In this document: positions 1-8,260 of the stretch, piece by piece
Layout of the letters: the number at the start of each line of letters is the position of its first letter
Numbering within the stretch: the first letter of the stretch is position 1
DNA from: CAYUNE01 sp964446115
GTDB taxonomy: Bacteria > Desulfobacterota > Desulfobulbia > Desulfobulbales > Desulfobulbaceae
Direction: 5' to 3'
Length of the DNA stretch: 64,000 nucleotides
Assembly: GCA_964446115.1 (NCBI GenBank)
Contig: CAYUNE010000044.1
Location: 1 to 64,000 of the forward strand
Notes under the pieces: generated by a model
The model's input: only the letters and a program-made list of their open reading frames with translations
The model's database searches: none
What the model was told of the DNA's origin: nothing
Position numbers and translations under genes: made by a program

Positions 1-82
1 ATTCCGAACACGGAAGTTAAGCTCTCCAGCGCCGATGGTACTGCACGGGCGACTGTGTGGGAGAGTAGGTCGCCGCCGAATT
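1..82 (+). rRNA. rrf: 5S ribosomal RNA, 3' part
   Basis: The window opens inside a 5S rRNA. The stretch from the GAACACGGAAGTTAAGC segment through the GCGCCGATGGTACTGC segment to GGGAGAGTAGGTCGCCGCC matches the conserved 3' two thirds of bacterial 5S rRNA. The 5' third lies outside the window and the exact 3' end is approximate. It is presumably the last gene of an rrn operon lying upstream. Confidence 0.95.
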
Positions 83-96
83 CCTTTTTTCCAAAC

Positions 97-134
97 AAAA
101 ACCCCCTTGGTTCCCTCTAACCAAGGGGGTTTTT
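97..134 (+). terminator. Intrinsic terminator after 5S rRNA, probably bidirectional
   Basis: A 16-bp perfect stem (AAAAACCCCCTTGGTT and its complement) closes a 6-nt CCCTCT loop. It ends in a T run on plus and, because of the A run at its left edge, also on minus. It therefore probably ends both the rRNA transcript and the converging napH-like gene that stops at 164. Confidence 0.9.
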
Positions 135-163
135 GCGTTTAGCAAAGTTGGGGGTGAATATCT

Positions 164-1807
164 TTAAAACCAGAGATCCTCAAAGGTTTCCCGGGAGCGG
201 TCGTGGACTCTGTCCGTTATGAATTTCGCCGTCTCCGTGTGGCCGTCATGGAAGAGAATTTTCATGCTCGTATGAATGGGCAGTTTGGGGGCGCTTCCCG
301 AGGAAACGATGATCTCCGGACTGTTGATCCAGCGGTGCACGCTGGTCAACATTCCCTCGGTGGTAATCTTGTCCCCTTCCGTGTAGATTCTTTTGATCTT
401 TTTTCCGCCCGGATCATATACCGTTAAATTCAGAACATAGGTTTCCTCGGCCCAGCGGGTCAGGCTCACCCGGGCATCCATGGTCGTTGCCACGTCAAGA
501 TGAGATCCGGTGAGATCCGAATATGAGGCAATGGTTAAAACCCTATCCGGCTCTTCAACCTTGCTTCCTTTCTCATATCTCTCCCGTTTCACCTGGACGG
601 AGGATCCAATTCTGCCCTGGACCCGGTAAATATCATAGTGATCCGGTTTGTTGGCATAGGGGATCACCTTGAACGAACCATTCTCTCCCACCGGTTCCCA
701 ACGGCTTCCCTTGAAGCCGTTGACGGGCCAGTCTCCTCCCACTCGAATCAGGGTCCCATCTTCAAGCAGTTCCAGCAGGTTGCAATCGCCCTCCTTCCAG
801 CCGATCACCTTGTTGCTGAGCAAAGAACTGGAAATTACCGGCCTGGATGGAGAAAAATCGACATTGCGCACAAGCCGGACGCCGCCGAAAATCAACAACG
901 CACCCAGGCTAAGGGAGACAAGGCTGATCAAAACCGTACGCGGCCTTGGTAAAACCGTCCCGAGCCTTCCACCAAGTCCACGTCCCATGGGGAACTCAAA
1001 AGAAAGGGCCTTGCCCATTCTGGCACAGGCCACAGTACAGTCACCGCAGTTGCTGCACTCCATTTCCACTGCCCGATGCACACTTTTGGGATTCAACGAC
1101 AGGGTACAGGCGGCAACACATCGCTCCCGTCCGGGTTTGCAGATACACTTTTCTTCGACAAAGGCCACCTTGAGACGCTTGCGGTTAAGCACCTTCGTCA
1201 GAGTGATCAGAATAGATTGTGGACAGACATAGCGGCACCAGAGACGTTTCTGGGCAATAAACTCGATAAGCAGTAAGGCCAGGAGGAAGAGGAAACAGAG
1301 AGAGATAATGTCTTGACCGAACAGATACTGAAAAAATCTGGTGTACCACGCCGCTGTGGAGAGTTGGTTGAGAATGGGAGTGGTGGAAAAAATAAAAAAT
1401 GCCGCAAACCCCACGCAAAATATCCCCATCTTCAATGGAAATCCCTTCCAGTAAATCGGCCAGCCGCTGTATCCCCGGGGCATGATTTTTTTACTCAGGC
1501 GCTGGGTTATTTCAGAAAAAAGGCCGTAAGGACAGATCCATGAACAGAACACTGTGCCCAGGCAGAAGGCGAGAATGAGCGGTAGCAGCGCCCCCACAAA
1601 GTTATCCACCGTCAGATAGAAATTCTTTATGGTCAGCTGAAGAACCGCCAGGGGATCGGCCAAAGGAATGCCGAAGAGATGGAAGGAGAGAAAATTTCCG
1701 TATACATAACTGTAATCCGAACGGTTAAGAATCGGAATCACGATAAATGCGACGGCGACAAAAATCTGGAAAAGACGTCGATATGTCCGCAGGGTTGGCT
1801 TTTTCAT
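164..1807 (-). CDS. napH: NapH-like membrane ferredoxin with large C-terminal extra domain
   Basis: Predicted quinol dehydrogenase membrane subunit of the nitrate reductase electron path, 547 aa. There are several transmembrane segments in residues 13-185. Two CX3CP motifs typical of NapH lie at C88/C92 and C191/C195. A ferredoxin part follows: C221, C223, C230 and C234 in unusual spacing, then a classical CX2CX2CX3C at 251-261. A further membrane segment lies at about 291-311. The remaining ~235 residues form a soluble domain I do not recognise, so the protein is nearly twice the usual NapH length. The start is the ATG that overlaps the napG-like stop (TGATG); the upstream in-frame extension lies inside that gene. 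Family assignment is firm; the function of the C-terminal domain is unknown. Confidence 0.85.
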   Translation of the reverse strand: MKKPTLRTYRRLFQIFVAVAFIVIPILNRSDYSYVYGNFLSFHLFGIPLADPLAVLQLTIKNFYLTVDNFVGALLPLILAFCLGTVFCSWICPYGLFSEITQRLSKKIMPRGYSGWPIYWKGFPLKMGIFCVGFAAFFIFSTTPILNQLSTAAWYTRFFQYLFGQDIISLCFLFLLALLLIEFIAQKRLWCRYVCPQSILITLTKVLNRKRLKVAFVEEKCICKPGRERCVAACTLSLNPKSVHRAVEMECSNCGDCTVACARMGKALSFEFPMGRGLGGRLGTVLPRPRTVLISLVSLSLGALLIFGGVRLVRNVDFSPSRPVISSSLLSNKVIGWKEGDCNLLELLEDGTLIRVGGDWPVNGFKGSRWEPVGENGSFKVIPYANKPDHYDIYRVQGRIGSSVQVKRERYEKGSKVEEPDRVLTIASYSDLTGSHLDVATTMDARVSLTRWAEETYVLNLTVYDPGGKKIKRIYTEGDKITTEGMLTSVHRWINSPEIIVSSGSAPKLPIHTSMKILFHDGHTETAKFITDRVHDRSRETFEDLWF

Positions 1808-2304
1808 CAAGCGCCCTCCTCTTGCTCCCGGGTGCCTTGGAACCTGGTCGGCGTTACCACGATGGCATCGGCCGGACAGACATGCTCGCAGAGACCACAT
1901 CCGGCACATTCATCAGTGATCACGGGATATTCTCCTCTTTCAAGGCGCATGGCCCGCCACTTGATGGGACAGCGTTCATAACAGCTGCGACAGGTGAGAA
2001 ATTCCGTCCAGGTATAACATTTCTTGCGGTCAAGCTCGGCATAGCCCATGCGGACCTCTTCAATGGGCACGTCATGGAGGGCATCGGAGGGGCAGATAGC
2101 GCTGCACCGCATGCACAGATGACAGGGGGCCTCCTTGGGATTGATTTCCGGCGTACCGGCAACAAAGAAATTAAACCCCCGTCGCATCTTGATACAGTCA
2201 AATATACATACCTGGGCGCATTGGCCGCACTGTAGACACCGGGATAAGAATTCCCTTTCACTGCGGGCGCCGGGCGGTCGCAAAAAATTTCCCCGTGCAT
2301 TCAT
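1807..2304 (-). CDS. napG: NapG-like 4Fe-4S ferredoxin without Tat signal
   Basis: A 165-aa polyferredoxin with cysteine clusters CLQCGQCAQVC, CHLCMRCSAIC, CRSCYERCP and CAGCGLCEHVC, consistent with about four [4Fe-4S] clusters. The RPPGA segment and the cysteine layout match NapG, which passes electrons from NapH toward the periplasmic reductase. NapG proteins normally carry a twin-arginine signal; none is seen here, because the protein starts only ~20 residues before the first cysteine. An SD-like GAGGT precedes the ATG. It lies directly upstream of, and is translationally coupled to, the napH-like gene. It could instead be a cytoplasmic ferredoxin serving the NapH-like protein. Confidence 0.82.
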   Translation of the reverse strand: MNARGNFLRPPGARSEREFLSRCLQCGQCAQVCIFDCIKMRRGFNFFVAGTPEINPKEAPCHLCMRCSAICPSDALHDVPIEEVRMGYAELDRKKCYTWTEFLTCRSCYERCPIKWRAMRLERGEYPVITDECAGCGLCEHVCPADAIVVTPTRFQGTREQEEGA

Positions 2305-2329
2305 CGGGACACCTCGCTGGTTTGGCTCT

Positions 2330-2353
2330 TCATATGCAACTTGTTGTGCATAT
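2330..2353. repeat. Inverted repeat upstream of napG-like gene
   Basis: CATATGCA and TGCATATG form 8-bp perfect arms around an 8-nt centre. The repeat sits between the napD terminator and the napG-like start. It could be an operator or a leader hairpin. A 16-codon ORF starting here on minus ends with a TGA directly before the napG ATG and may be a leader or chance. Confidence 0.5.
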
Positions 2354-2365
2354 GCCCAATATTAA

Positions 2366-2404
2366 GAAAAAAAAAGGCACATTGCCGTTTACGGCAATGT
2401 GCCT
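2366..2404 (-). terminator. Intrinsic terminator between napD and napG-like gene
   Basis: A 14-bp perfect stem (AGGCACATTGCCGT with its complement, TT centre) is followed on minus by nine T residues. It lies 9 bases past the napD stop and splits the nap cluster into napAD and napGH transcription segments unless it is read through. Confidence 0.9.
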
Positions 2405-2412
2405 GATCCATA

Positions 2413-2721
2413 TTACAATTTGTTCAGGGTGGATTTTTTCCGAAGAACTTTCTTGATATCGATATTGGTCTGTAAATTACCGTTCTCGTCGATTTCGTCC
2501 TCAATGGTCAGGTACGTGGTGTAGATCGTCAAGACACCTTCGAATTTCTTGATTCTCTCCACCACGTCCTCGATTTTATCCGACGGGGCCTCCGCCACAA
2601 CCACAATGTAATGATTCTCATGGATGCCGTAGGTGGTCATCTCCGGCATGTTTCGTACCCGTGCCTCGACCTCCTCGACATTCTCATCGAGGGTATGAAC
2701 GAGAAACCCCATTATAGCCAT
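2413..2721 (-). CDS. napD: NapD chaperone
   Basis: Cytoplasmic chaperone that binds the Tat signal of NapA and controls its export after cofactor loading; 102 aa. The ferredoxin-like fold pattern of NapD is visible: an N-terminal strand with GFLVHT, a MPEMTTYGIHE segment around residues 25-35, then the IVVVAEAP strand. It starts 4 bases after the napA stop, so the two are co-transcribed. A ~25-residue charged tail at the C-terminus exceeds the common length. It is the last gene before a strong terminator. Confidence 0.88.
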   Translation of the reverse strand: MAIMGFLVHTLDENVEEVEARVRNMPEMTTYGIHENHYIVVVAEAPSDKIEDVVERIKKFEGVLTIYTTYLTIEDEIDENGNLQTNIDIKKVLRKKSTLNKL

Positions 2722-2724
2722 GAC

Positions 2725-4986
2725 TTACGCCTTCTTAATCCGCACAGCACAGATCTTGTACTCCGGCTGCTTGGAGCCCTTGTCAAAGGCATTCAGGGTC
2801 AGCTTGTTGATCATCAAGTTGGCATCGTACCAGGGAACGAAGACGAGTCCGGGTTGCGGCACATCGGTTACCTTGGCCTGGAAGACCATTTTGTCACGCC
2901 TGGTTTCCAGCAGCACGTTGTCACCGTTCTGAATACCATGCTTCTTGGCATCCACCGGATTCACCTCCACGTAGGCCTTCGGGAAGGAGCGACGGAGTTC
3001 GGGCACCTTCATGGTCATGGTTCCTGTATGCCAGTGATCAATGACCCTGCCTGTGGTCAGTACCATGGGATAATCCTTGTCCGGTTCTTCGGCAGCACCC
3101 TTGTAAGGCCGCAGGATAATCCAGGCCTTGCCGTCGGGTTTGCCGTAGAAGTGATATTTCTTCGGAAAATCCTTGGGGATGTTCGGATCTTCGCCGCGGA
3201 CGTAGCGGATCTTGGTGCCGGGATGATCCTCGGTGGGGCAAGGCCAGCGGATACCTGATTCCTTCTCCTGGCGTGCCCGGGTCATGCCCGAGAAGTTATA
3301 CGGCGTCGCCGCACTGAACTTACGCCATTCATCCCAGATGTCGTCAACGTTTTTATACGGAATGACCTTGGGATCCACGCCCATACGTTTGGCAAAGTCA
3401 AGCAGGATCTCCACATCCGGCTTACATTCACCCATGGGTTCCACCGATTGCATAAGCAGCGAATAACGCCGTTCGGAACATCCGTAAACGCCGCGTTTCT
3501 CACACCAGAATGCCGGGGGCAGCAAAACGTCGCAGTACTTGACGGTCTCGGCATCCATGAATGGTTCGCTGAGTACCATGAAGTTATCCTTGCGCTTCAT
3601 ACCCTCCGTATAGATATTGACATTGGGCAGTGAATGGGCCGGATTGGTACAGAGAACAAACATGGCCTTGACCTTGCCCTCGGAAAATGCGTTCCACAGG
3701 GCGATGGTGTGGAGACCCGGTTTCGGGTTGATGGTTCCGGGCTTGAGTCCCCAGAGTTTCTCCACCTTGGCCCGATGCTTATCCTTTTTGATGAGGTGGC
3801 CGGCAGGGAGCAGGTGACAGAGCCCGCCGGTATCACGGACACCACCACAGGCATTGGGCTGACCGGTAAGCGAGAACGGGGTTGCGCCGGGTTTTCCGAT
3901 ATGTCCTGTCAGCAGGTGCAGGTTGCTTACCAGGTTGTTTGCCCAGACACCGCGAATCCGCTGGTTCAGTCCCATGGTCCAGAACGACATGGTGGCCGAA
4001 GCGCCGGCGAACATCTTGGCACACTTGATAATCTGAGCAGCCGGAACACCGGAGATCTTCTCGACTTTCTCCGGGGTATAATCCTCGAGAAACTTGACGT
4101 AATCCTCGAACGTACCCTTCTTCTTCGTCTTCCAGTCAACGATGAAGTTGCAGTACTTGCCGTGGAAGCGGGGATCATCCATCTCCTCCTTGATGATGAC
4201 ATGGGCCATGGCATTCATCACTGCCAGGTCGGTTCCCGGCTTAAAGGAGATATGCTCGTCGGCGATACGGGCGGTATTGGTCTTGCGCGGATCGGCGACA
4301 ATAACCTTGACGTTGGGATCGGACTGTTTCCGTTTGGCCACACGCTTGAAAATGATCGGATGGCACTCCGACATGTTGGAACCGATGATAAAGAAACAGG
4401 TCGCTGCATCAATATCTTCATAACTGCCGCAGGGCTCGTCCTTCCCATAAGTGGTGACATAGCCGCCGACGGCGGATGCCATGCAGAGACGGGGGTTACC
4501 CTCGACATTGTTGCAGCCGAGACCAGCCTTGAAGATTTTGCTGGCAAGATAGGTCTCTTCGGTGAGGGCCTGCCCGGATCCGTAATAACCCACCGCCGTG
4601 GGACCGCCCTCCTTGATGGCCGCCTTGAACTTGGAAACCACCAGGTTCATGGCCTCATCCCAGCTTGCGGGCTCGAGTTTGCCGTTTTTGCGGATATACG
4701 GCTTGGTTACCCGCTCCTTGGCATAAACAATGGGGGGCATCAGCGCACCTTTCAGGCAGAGAAAACCCTGGTTGTGGTTGTTGGGATCGCCCTTCACCGT
4801 TACCACCTTGCCGCCCTTGACACCGACCATGACACCACAACCGGTACCGCAGAAACGACACACCGCCTTCACCCACTTGTCCGGCTCGTCATTTGCAGCC
4901 AGGACAGATGACATTGAGCCACCCACGGCCATCATAGCCGAGCTGGCTGCGGCATACTTGAGTACTTCACGTCTGGTTAGTTTCAT
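2725..4986 (-). CDS. napA: Periplasmic nitrate reductase catalytic subunit NapA
   Basis: Mo-bis-MGD and [4Fe-4S] enzyme reducing nitrate to nitrite in the periplasm; 753 aa. A Tat signal (TRREVLKY, then a hydrophobic stretch ending SSVLA) occupies residues 4-30. The cluster ligands are C43, C46, C50 and C77. The predicted Mo-ligand cysteine is C168 in NPRLCMASAV, the Nap signature. Length and sequence resemble the monomeric Desulfovibrio enzyme, and no napB is present in the window. The start is the ATG at 4986 with SD AAGGAG; the longer ORF start has no such site and would bury the Tat motif. Flanking genes (tetraheme cytochromes upstream, napD downstream) support the call. Confidence 0.96.
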   Translation of the reverse strand: MKLTRREVLKYAAASSAMMAVGGSMSSVLAANDEPDKWVKAVCRFCGTGCGVMVGVKGGKVVTVKGDPNNHNQGFLCLKGALMPPIVYAKERVTKPYIRKNGKLEPASWDEAMNLVVSKFKAAIKEGGPTAVGYYGSGQALTEETYLASKIFKAGLGCNNVEGNPRLCMASAVGGYVTTYGKDEPCGSYEDIDAATCFFIIGSNMSECHPIIFKRVAKRKQSDPNVKVIVADPRKTNTARIADEHISFKPGTDLAVMNAMAHVIIKEEMDDPRFHGKYCNFIVDWKTKKKGTFEDYVKFLEDYTPEKVEKISGVPAAQIIKCAKMFAGASATMSFWTMGLNQRIRGVWANNLVSNLHLLTGHIGKPGATPFSLTGQPNACGGVRDTGGLCHLLPAGHLIKKDKHRAKVEKLWGLKPGTINPKPGLHTIALWNAFSEGKVKAMFVLCTNPAHSLPNVNIYTEGMKRKDNFMVLSEPFMDAETVKYCDVLLPPAFWCEKRGVYGCSERRYSLLMQSVEPMGECKPDVEILLDFAKRMGVDPKVIPYKNVDDIWDEWRKFSAATPYNFSGMTRARQEKESGIRWPCPTEDHPGTKIRYVRGEDPNIPKDFPKKYHFYGKPDGKAWIILRPYKGAAEEPDKDYPMVLTTGRVIDHWHTGTMTMKVPELRRSFPKAYVEVNPVDAKKHGIQNGDNVLLETRRDKMVFQAKVTDVPQPGLVFVPWYDANLMINKLTLNAFDKGSKQPEYKICAVRIKKA

Positions 4987-5117
4987 ACACCTTCTCCTTG
5001 TTCCTGAGGTTTCCCGGTGTGGCATCAACTCTGAATCAACGTCGGTCTCCCCGCCTGATTCATGGTCCATGCAACACCGGTTTGTTTTGCCCGTACATGC
5101 TTTATACGCAAACTCTC

Positions 5118-5555
5118 CTAGCTCTTGCTTTCAGACTTTCCGTAGGCCTTGTGATGGAGGGAATTCTGATGAAAGGGATGACATTTATAGCAATTCGGCT
5201 CCAGCCCGTATTTCTCTTCCATTCGCTTCATGGCCGGCTCATGACACTTGCGGCACACGGTCCGCGGATTGGGAACCACTGCCCAGGGAACGGATCCCTG
5301 GCCGTCAGGCTGTCCGTGACAGACAAAACACTTCATGAGAGCAACCCCATGTTTGGATTCCAGCCAGTCCTGGGCCACCTTCGGCGTCGCTTTTTTATGA
5401 CACTCGTAACAATCCGCTGCCGAGTCAGGGGCCTTCAAATGTTTAATCTGCCCGGCACTGACAAAAGAGGTGCAACAAACGGTAAAAAGAGCCGCCGCCA
5501 CTGCCGGCAGGGCCCATTGTCTCCCTCTGATTTTTTTCAAGCCTGATCTTTTCAT
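5118..5555 (-). CDS. napM: Tetraheme cytochrome c, NapM-like
   Basis: Exported 145-aa cytochrome with a signal peptide (basic start, AVAAALF core, cleavage near SAG at about residue 34). Four heme sites are seen: CYECH, CFVCH, CRKCH and CYKCH. The position immediately before napA matches napM in the napCMADGH order known from Desulfovibrio, where it is thought to feed electrons to NapA. It overlaps the upstream cytochrome gene by ATGA and has SD GGAGGTGA. A 131-base gap with no clear promoter separates it from napA. Confidence 0.85.
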   Translation of the reverse strand: MKRSGLKKIRGRQWALPAVAAALFTVCCTSFVSAGQIKHLKAPDSAADCYECHKKATPKVAQDWLESKHGVALMKCFVCHGQPDGQGSVPWAVVPNPRTVCRKCHEPAMKRMEEKYGLEPNCYKCHPFHQNSLHHKAYGKSESKS

Positions 5556-6166
5556 TTTTTCTCACCTCCCTTTACGGAAGCCTTCTTTTCACTTTCAGCA
5601 AGTTTCTTCACAAATTCGGCATTGATCTGCAACCCCCGGTCAAAGGGCGGCAAGTGAGCCACGTTGATATGGCAGCCAGCACAGTTTCTGCGTGTTGTGC
5701 CGTTTTTTCCAAGAAAGGCATCGTGACAGAGCTGTCCGATCTCGGAAATCGGCTCCCCTTTGGCATTTTTGGAAAGATCCTTGTGGCAGGCCCGACACTT
5801 TTCCGGAGGAATTGCGGTGCGGGCGTTTTTCTGCAGACGCCGGCGATTGAAATCCTCGGGCTTGAAAATCTTTTTATCGTAATACTCATCCCGGGCATAA
5901 TAACTGGTGAGCGGATTGAAGTGGAACTGATGACACTGGTCACAGGTGATGGGCTTTTTGTCCTTGTCGAATGCATGGGGCGAACTGGCCAGCTCTTTTT
6001 CATAGGTGGCCACGTCATGACAGCGTTTGCACTCTTCGACGATCGGCCGATCTTTTGTCGCCGCGCTCCGGGCTTCGGGCAGAAAGCCGGTCCATGACGT
6101 CGCCAGGACGGCAAGGCCCGCCACCAACGCGGCTTTTCTCCAAGTTGACATACGATTTTGATTCAT
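5552..6166 (-). CDS. Tetraheme cytochrome c at the napC position
   Basis: Periplasmic or membrane-anchored cytochrome, 204 aa. There is a hydrophobic N-terminal segment at about residues 13-35, then CKRCH, CDQCH, CRACH and CAGCH. It is the first gene of the nap cluster, where NapC, the membrane tetraheme quinol dehydrogenase, normally sits. The hydrophobic segment ends in an ARSA-like cleavage site, so it may be soluble rather than anchored. That would leave the NapH-like protein as the only membrane quinol oxidising subunit. The start is the ATG at 6166 with SD GAGGTG seven bases upstream; a GTG at 6181 is less likely. The C-terminus is lysine-rich. Confidence 0.8.
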   Translation of the reverse strand: MNQNRMSTWRKAALVAGLAVLATSWTGFLPEARSAATKDRPIVEECKRCHDVATYEKELASSPHAFDKDKKPITCDQCHQFHFNPLTSYYARDEYYDKKIFKPEDFNRRRLQKNARTAIPPEKCRACHKDLSKNAKGEPISEIGQLCHDAFLGKNGTTRRNCAGCHINVAHLPPFDRGLQINAEFVKKLAESEKKASVKGGEKK

Positions 6167-6295
6167 TTGACTACACCTCACCTTGATTCAAGTCCATTCA
6201 TGGCCCTTTGACAGGCTATGGACGAACCTCCTTTTCCGGCAGCGGCCAGATCCCCGGCCAGCCTGCTTTTTTTACTCATCATGTCCTGGATCCCC

Positions 6296-6436
6296 GAAGT
6301 TAGATGCCCGGCATCGCCCGATTATGCGTTGAAGAGGCAACAAACATATTCAAAGAAGGAGAAGTCCACATCCCCCATCCATGTGGGATACGGGTGAATA
6401 ACAAACCGAGAATGATGACACCCGACATCTAACTTC
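6296..6436. repeat. Long-range inverted repeat in the nap leader
   Basis: GAAGTTAGATG at 6296-6306 is repeated as its exact complement at 6426-6436, with further partial pairing outside it. About 119 bases separate the arms. The interval also holds a CCACAT/ATGTGG hairpin (about 6366-6385). If transcription starts near 6469, the whole repeat lies in the untranslated leader of the nap mRNA. No gene is seen between 6167 and 6685. Confidence 0.55.
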
Positions 6437-6478
6437 CGGGAACCAGAACCTTGACATTTTCTCCCTTCTGCATTCTTA

Positions 6479-6495
6479 ATGCAAATAGCATTCCT
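6479..6495 (-). promoter_or_regulatory. Candidate sigma-54 promoter of the nap cluster
   Basis: On minus the sequence AGGAATGCTATTTGCA has GG and GC 10 bases apart, as in the -24/-12 consensus, with a perfect TTGCA element and a weaker GGCACG element. It would give a start near 6469, about 300 bases before the first gene. The paired NtrC-type regulator and the palindromes 60-100 bases upstream strengthen the call. This is inferred from sequence only. Confidence 0.55.
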
Positions 6496-6544
6496 GATAT
6501 TTATTTAACAAATATCAAGCCGTTACAAAAGAAACCCAAAAAAA

Positions 6545-6596
6545 CGTTACCGGACGGTAGCGTCAGAAGAAATTCTATGTTACCTTAAGGTAACAT
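6545..6596. promoter_or_regulatory. Two GTTACC/GGTAAC dyads, likely NtrC-type enhancer sites
   Basis: The site at 6577-6596 is a perfect 20-bp palindrome, ATGTTACCTTAAGGTAACAT. The site at 6545-6562 is a related, one-mismatch dyad (CGTTACCG and CGGTAGCG). Their centres are about 33 bases, three helical turns, apart. They sit between the nap promoter and the kinase gene, where a dimeric or hexameric activator could control both directions. Confidence 0.65.
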
Positions 6597-6685
6597 GCAT
6601 GCCGGACCAGCCAGAACACTCTGTCTATTTAAGTTGTTTTTTTAACCTGTTAGACATATTCATCCCACTTAATGGAAAGCAGAGC

Positions 6686-8260
6686 ATGAAACTCAAGACA
6701 AAGTTCATCATTGCGGTTGACGCCATTATCGCCGTCTCCTACGGCATTCTCCTCTTCCGCACCTCGGTGCTCCAGCATGAACTGGTCATCGGTCAGGCCC
6801 AACAGCAGGCGCGCATGCTGCACAAACAGATCCTGCTGACAAGACAGTGGGTGGCCGATCACCGGGGGCTCTTTGTGGTAAAGACCAAGGACGTCACCGC
6901 AAATCCCTTCCTCGACAACCCCTTAATCAGGGCGGTGGATGGCCAGATCTATGTGAAACGCAATCCGGCCATGGTGACCCGTGAGTTATCGGAGTATGCC
7001 TCCAAGGAGGGGGTGTGTCGCTTCCGGGTAACAAGTCTCAAGCCCATCAATCCCGCCAATATGCCGGATGAATTCGAGCGGACCAGTCTCAAGCTCTTTG
7101 AACAGGGCAAGAGCGAGATCATAAAGATCATCCAGAGGCCGGAGGGCAGGCTCCTCCGCTACGTCGCCCCCCTCAAAATCGGAAAATCATGCCTGGGCTG
7201 TCATGCCCGGCACGGCTACAAACTGGGAGATGTTCGCGGCGCCCTCAGTATCATGGTGCCGATCTCATGGGCGGATACGGTCATTGCCAACAACAACCGG
7301 GCCATTCTCATCTACGGCCTGCTTTCGATTATCTGCGTCGCTGCGGTAATCAGCCTGCTCTTCAATACTCTGGTGGGCAGACGGCTCAACAATCTGGCCA
7401 GGGCCATGGAGAACTATCCCCAGAAAGACATGGCGGAATTTTCCCTGCCCACCGGCGACGATGAAATAGGCCTGCTCTCCAGCCAGTTCCAGAATCTCTT
7501 TGTCCGTCTCGAGGCCTCCAACCGGGAGCTGGACAAAACCAAAGAACAGGCGTTCTACAATGAAAAAATGGCCGCCCTGGGCCAGCTCACCGCCGGTATC
7601 GCCCATGAGATCAACAATCCCCTGGGCGGCTTGCTCAACTGCGTCAAGACCATGCAGCAGGAACCGGACAACGTTGAACTCCATCGCCGCTATCTGCCGC
7701 TGCTCGATAAGGGACTCTACCGCATTGAACACACCATGCGCCAGCTTCTCAACTTTGGCCGCAAAGAGCCCCTGCGGCTGCGGAAGGTGGAAATCGACCG
7801 TATCATCAGGGAATGCTTCGAATTACTTGAATACCGACTCCGCAACATCGAACTGGACCTCAATCTCGAGGTTGCCCGTCCCCATTGTCTTGATGTGGAG
7901 GCCATCAAGCAAATCGTCGTCAATATCGGCCTCAATGCGATCCAGGCCATGCCGGACGGCGGCAGACTTTCGGTCCACAGTCAGGAAATCAATGAACGGA
8001 TTATCCTGCGTTTCTGCGATTCCGGCAGCGGCATCGCCCCGGAGATTCTCGACAAGATATTCGATCCCTTCTTTACTACCAAGGATGTGGGCGAGGGTAC
8101 GGGCCTGGGTCTTGCCGTCACCTATTCCCTGGTGAAACAGATGAACGGCACCATCGAAGTGGACAGCATCCTGGGCCAGGGGAGCGATTTTACCATTATC
8201 CTGCCCTCGGAACAGAGCTGCCTCTCCCCGAATGAGCAAGAAACTGTGAACAACCAATGA
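6686..8260 (+). CDS. Heme-c-binding sensor histidine kinase (Tll0287-like sensor)
   Basis: Membrane sensor kinase of 524 aa. TM1 is near residues 8-27. A periplasmic sensor domain follows with one CLGCH heme-c motif at 169-173 and the surrounding RYVAPL...G.GALSI pattern of DUF3365/Tll0287-like domains. TM2 is about 205-226, then HAMP, HisKA with the phosphoacceptor at H307 (GIAHEINNP), and HATPase with N, G1 and G2 boxes (DSGSGIAPE, GEGTGLGL). The start is the ATG at 6686, just before TM1; an upstream in-frame ATG would add an unlikely 29 residues. It overlaps the response regulator by ATGA. Divergence from nap suggests that it senses redox state or an electron-path ligand for nitrate respiration. 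Confidence 0.88.
   Translation: MKLKTKFIIAVDAIIAVSYGILLFRTSVLQHELVIGQAQQQARMLHKQILLTRQWVADHRGLFVVKTKDVTANPFLDNPLIRAVDGQIYVKRNPAMVTRELSEYASKEGVCRFRVTSLKPINPANMPDEFERTSLKLFEQGKSEIIKIIQRPEGRLLRYVAPLKIGKSCLGCHARHGYKLGDVRGALSIMVPISWADTVIANNNRAILIYGLLSIICVAAVISLLFNTLVGRRLNNLARAMENYPQKDMAEFSLPTGDDEIGLLSSQFQNLFVRLEASNRELDKTKEQAFYNEKMAALGQLTAGIAHEINNPLGGLLNCVKTMQQEPDNVELHRRYLPLLDKGLYRIEHTMRQLLNFGRKEPLRLRKVEIDRIIRECFELLEYRLRNIELDLNLEVARPHCLDVEAIKQIVVNIGLNAIQAMPDGGRLSVHSQEINERIILRFCDSGSGIAPEILDKIFDPFFTTKDVGEGTGLGLAVTYSLVKQMNGTIEVDSILGQGSDFTIILPSEQSCLSPNEQETVNNQ

Noticed and set aside
3634..4911. 425-aa open frame on plus opposite napA
   Set aside because: It lies fully antisense to the firmly identified napA and has no family signature; a shadow of GC-rich codon usage.
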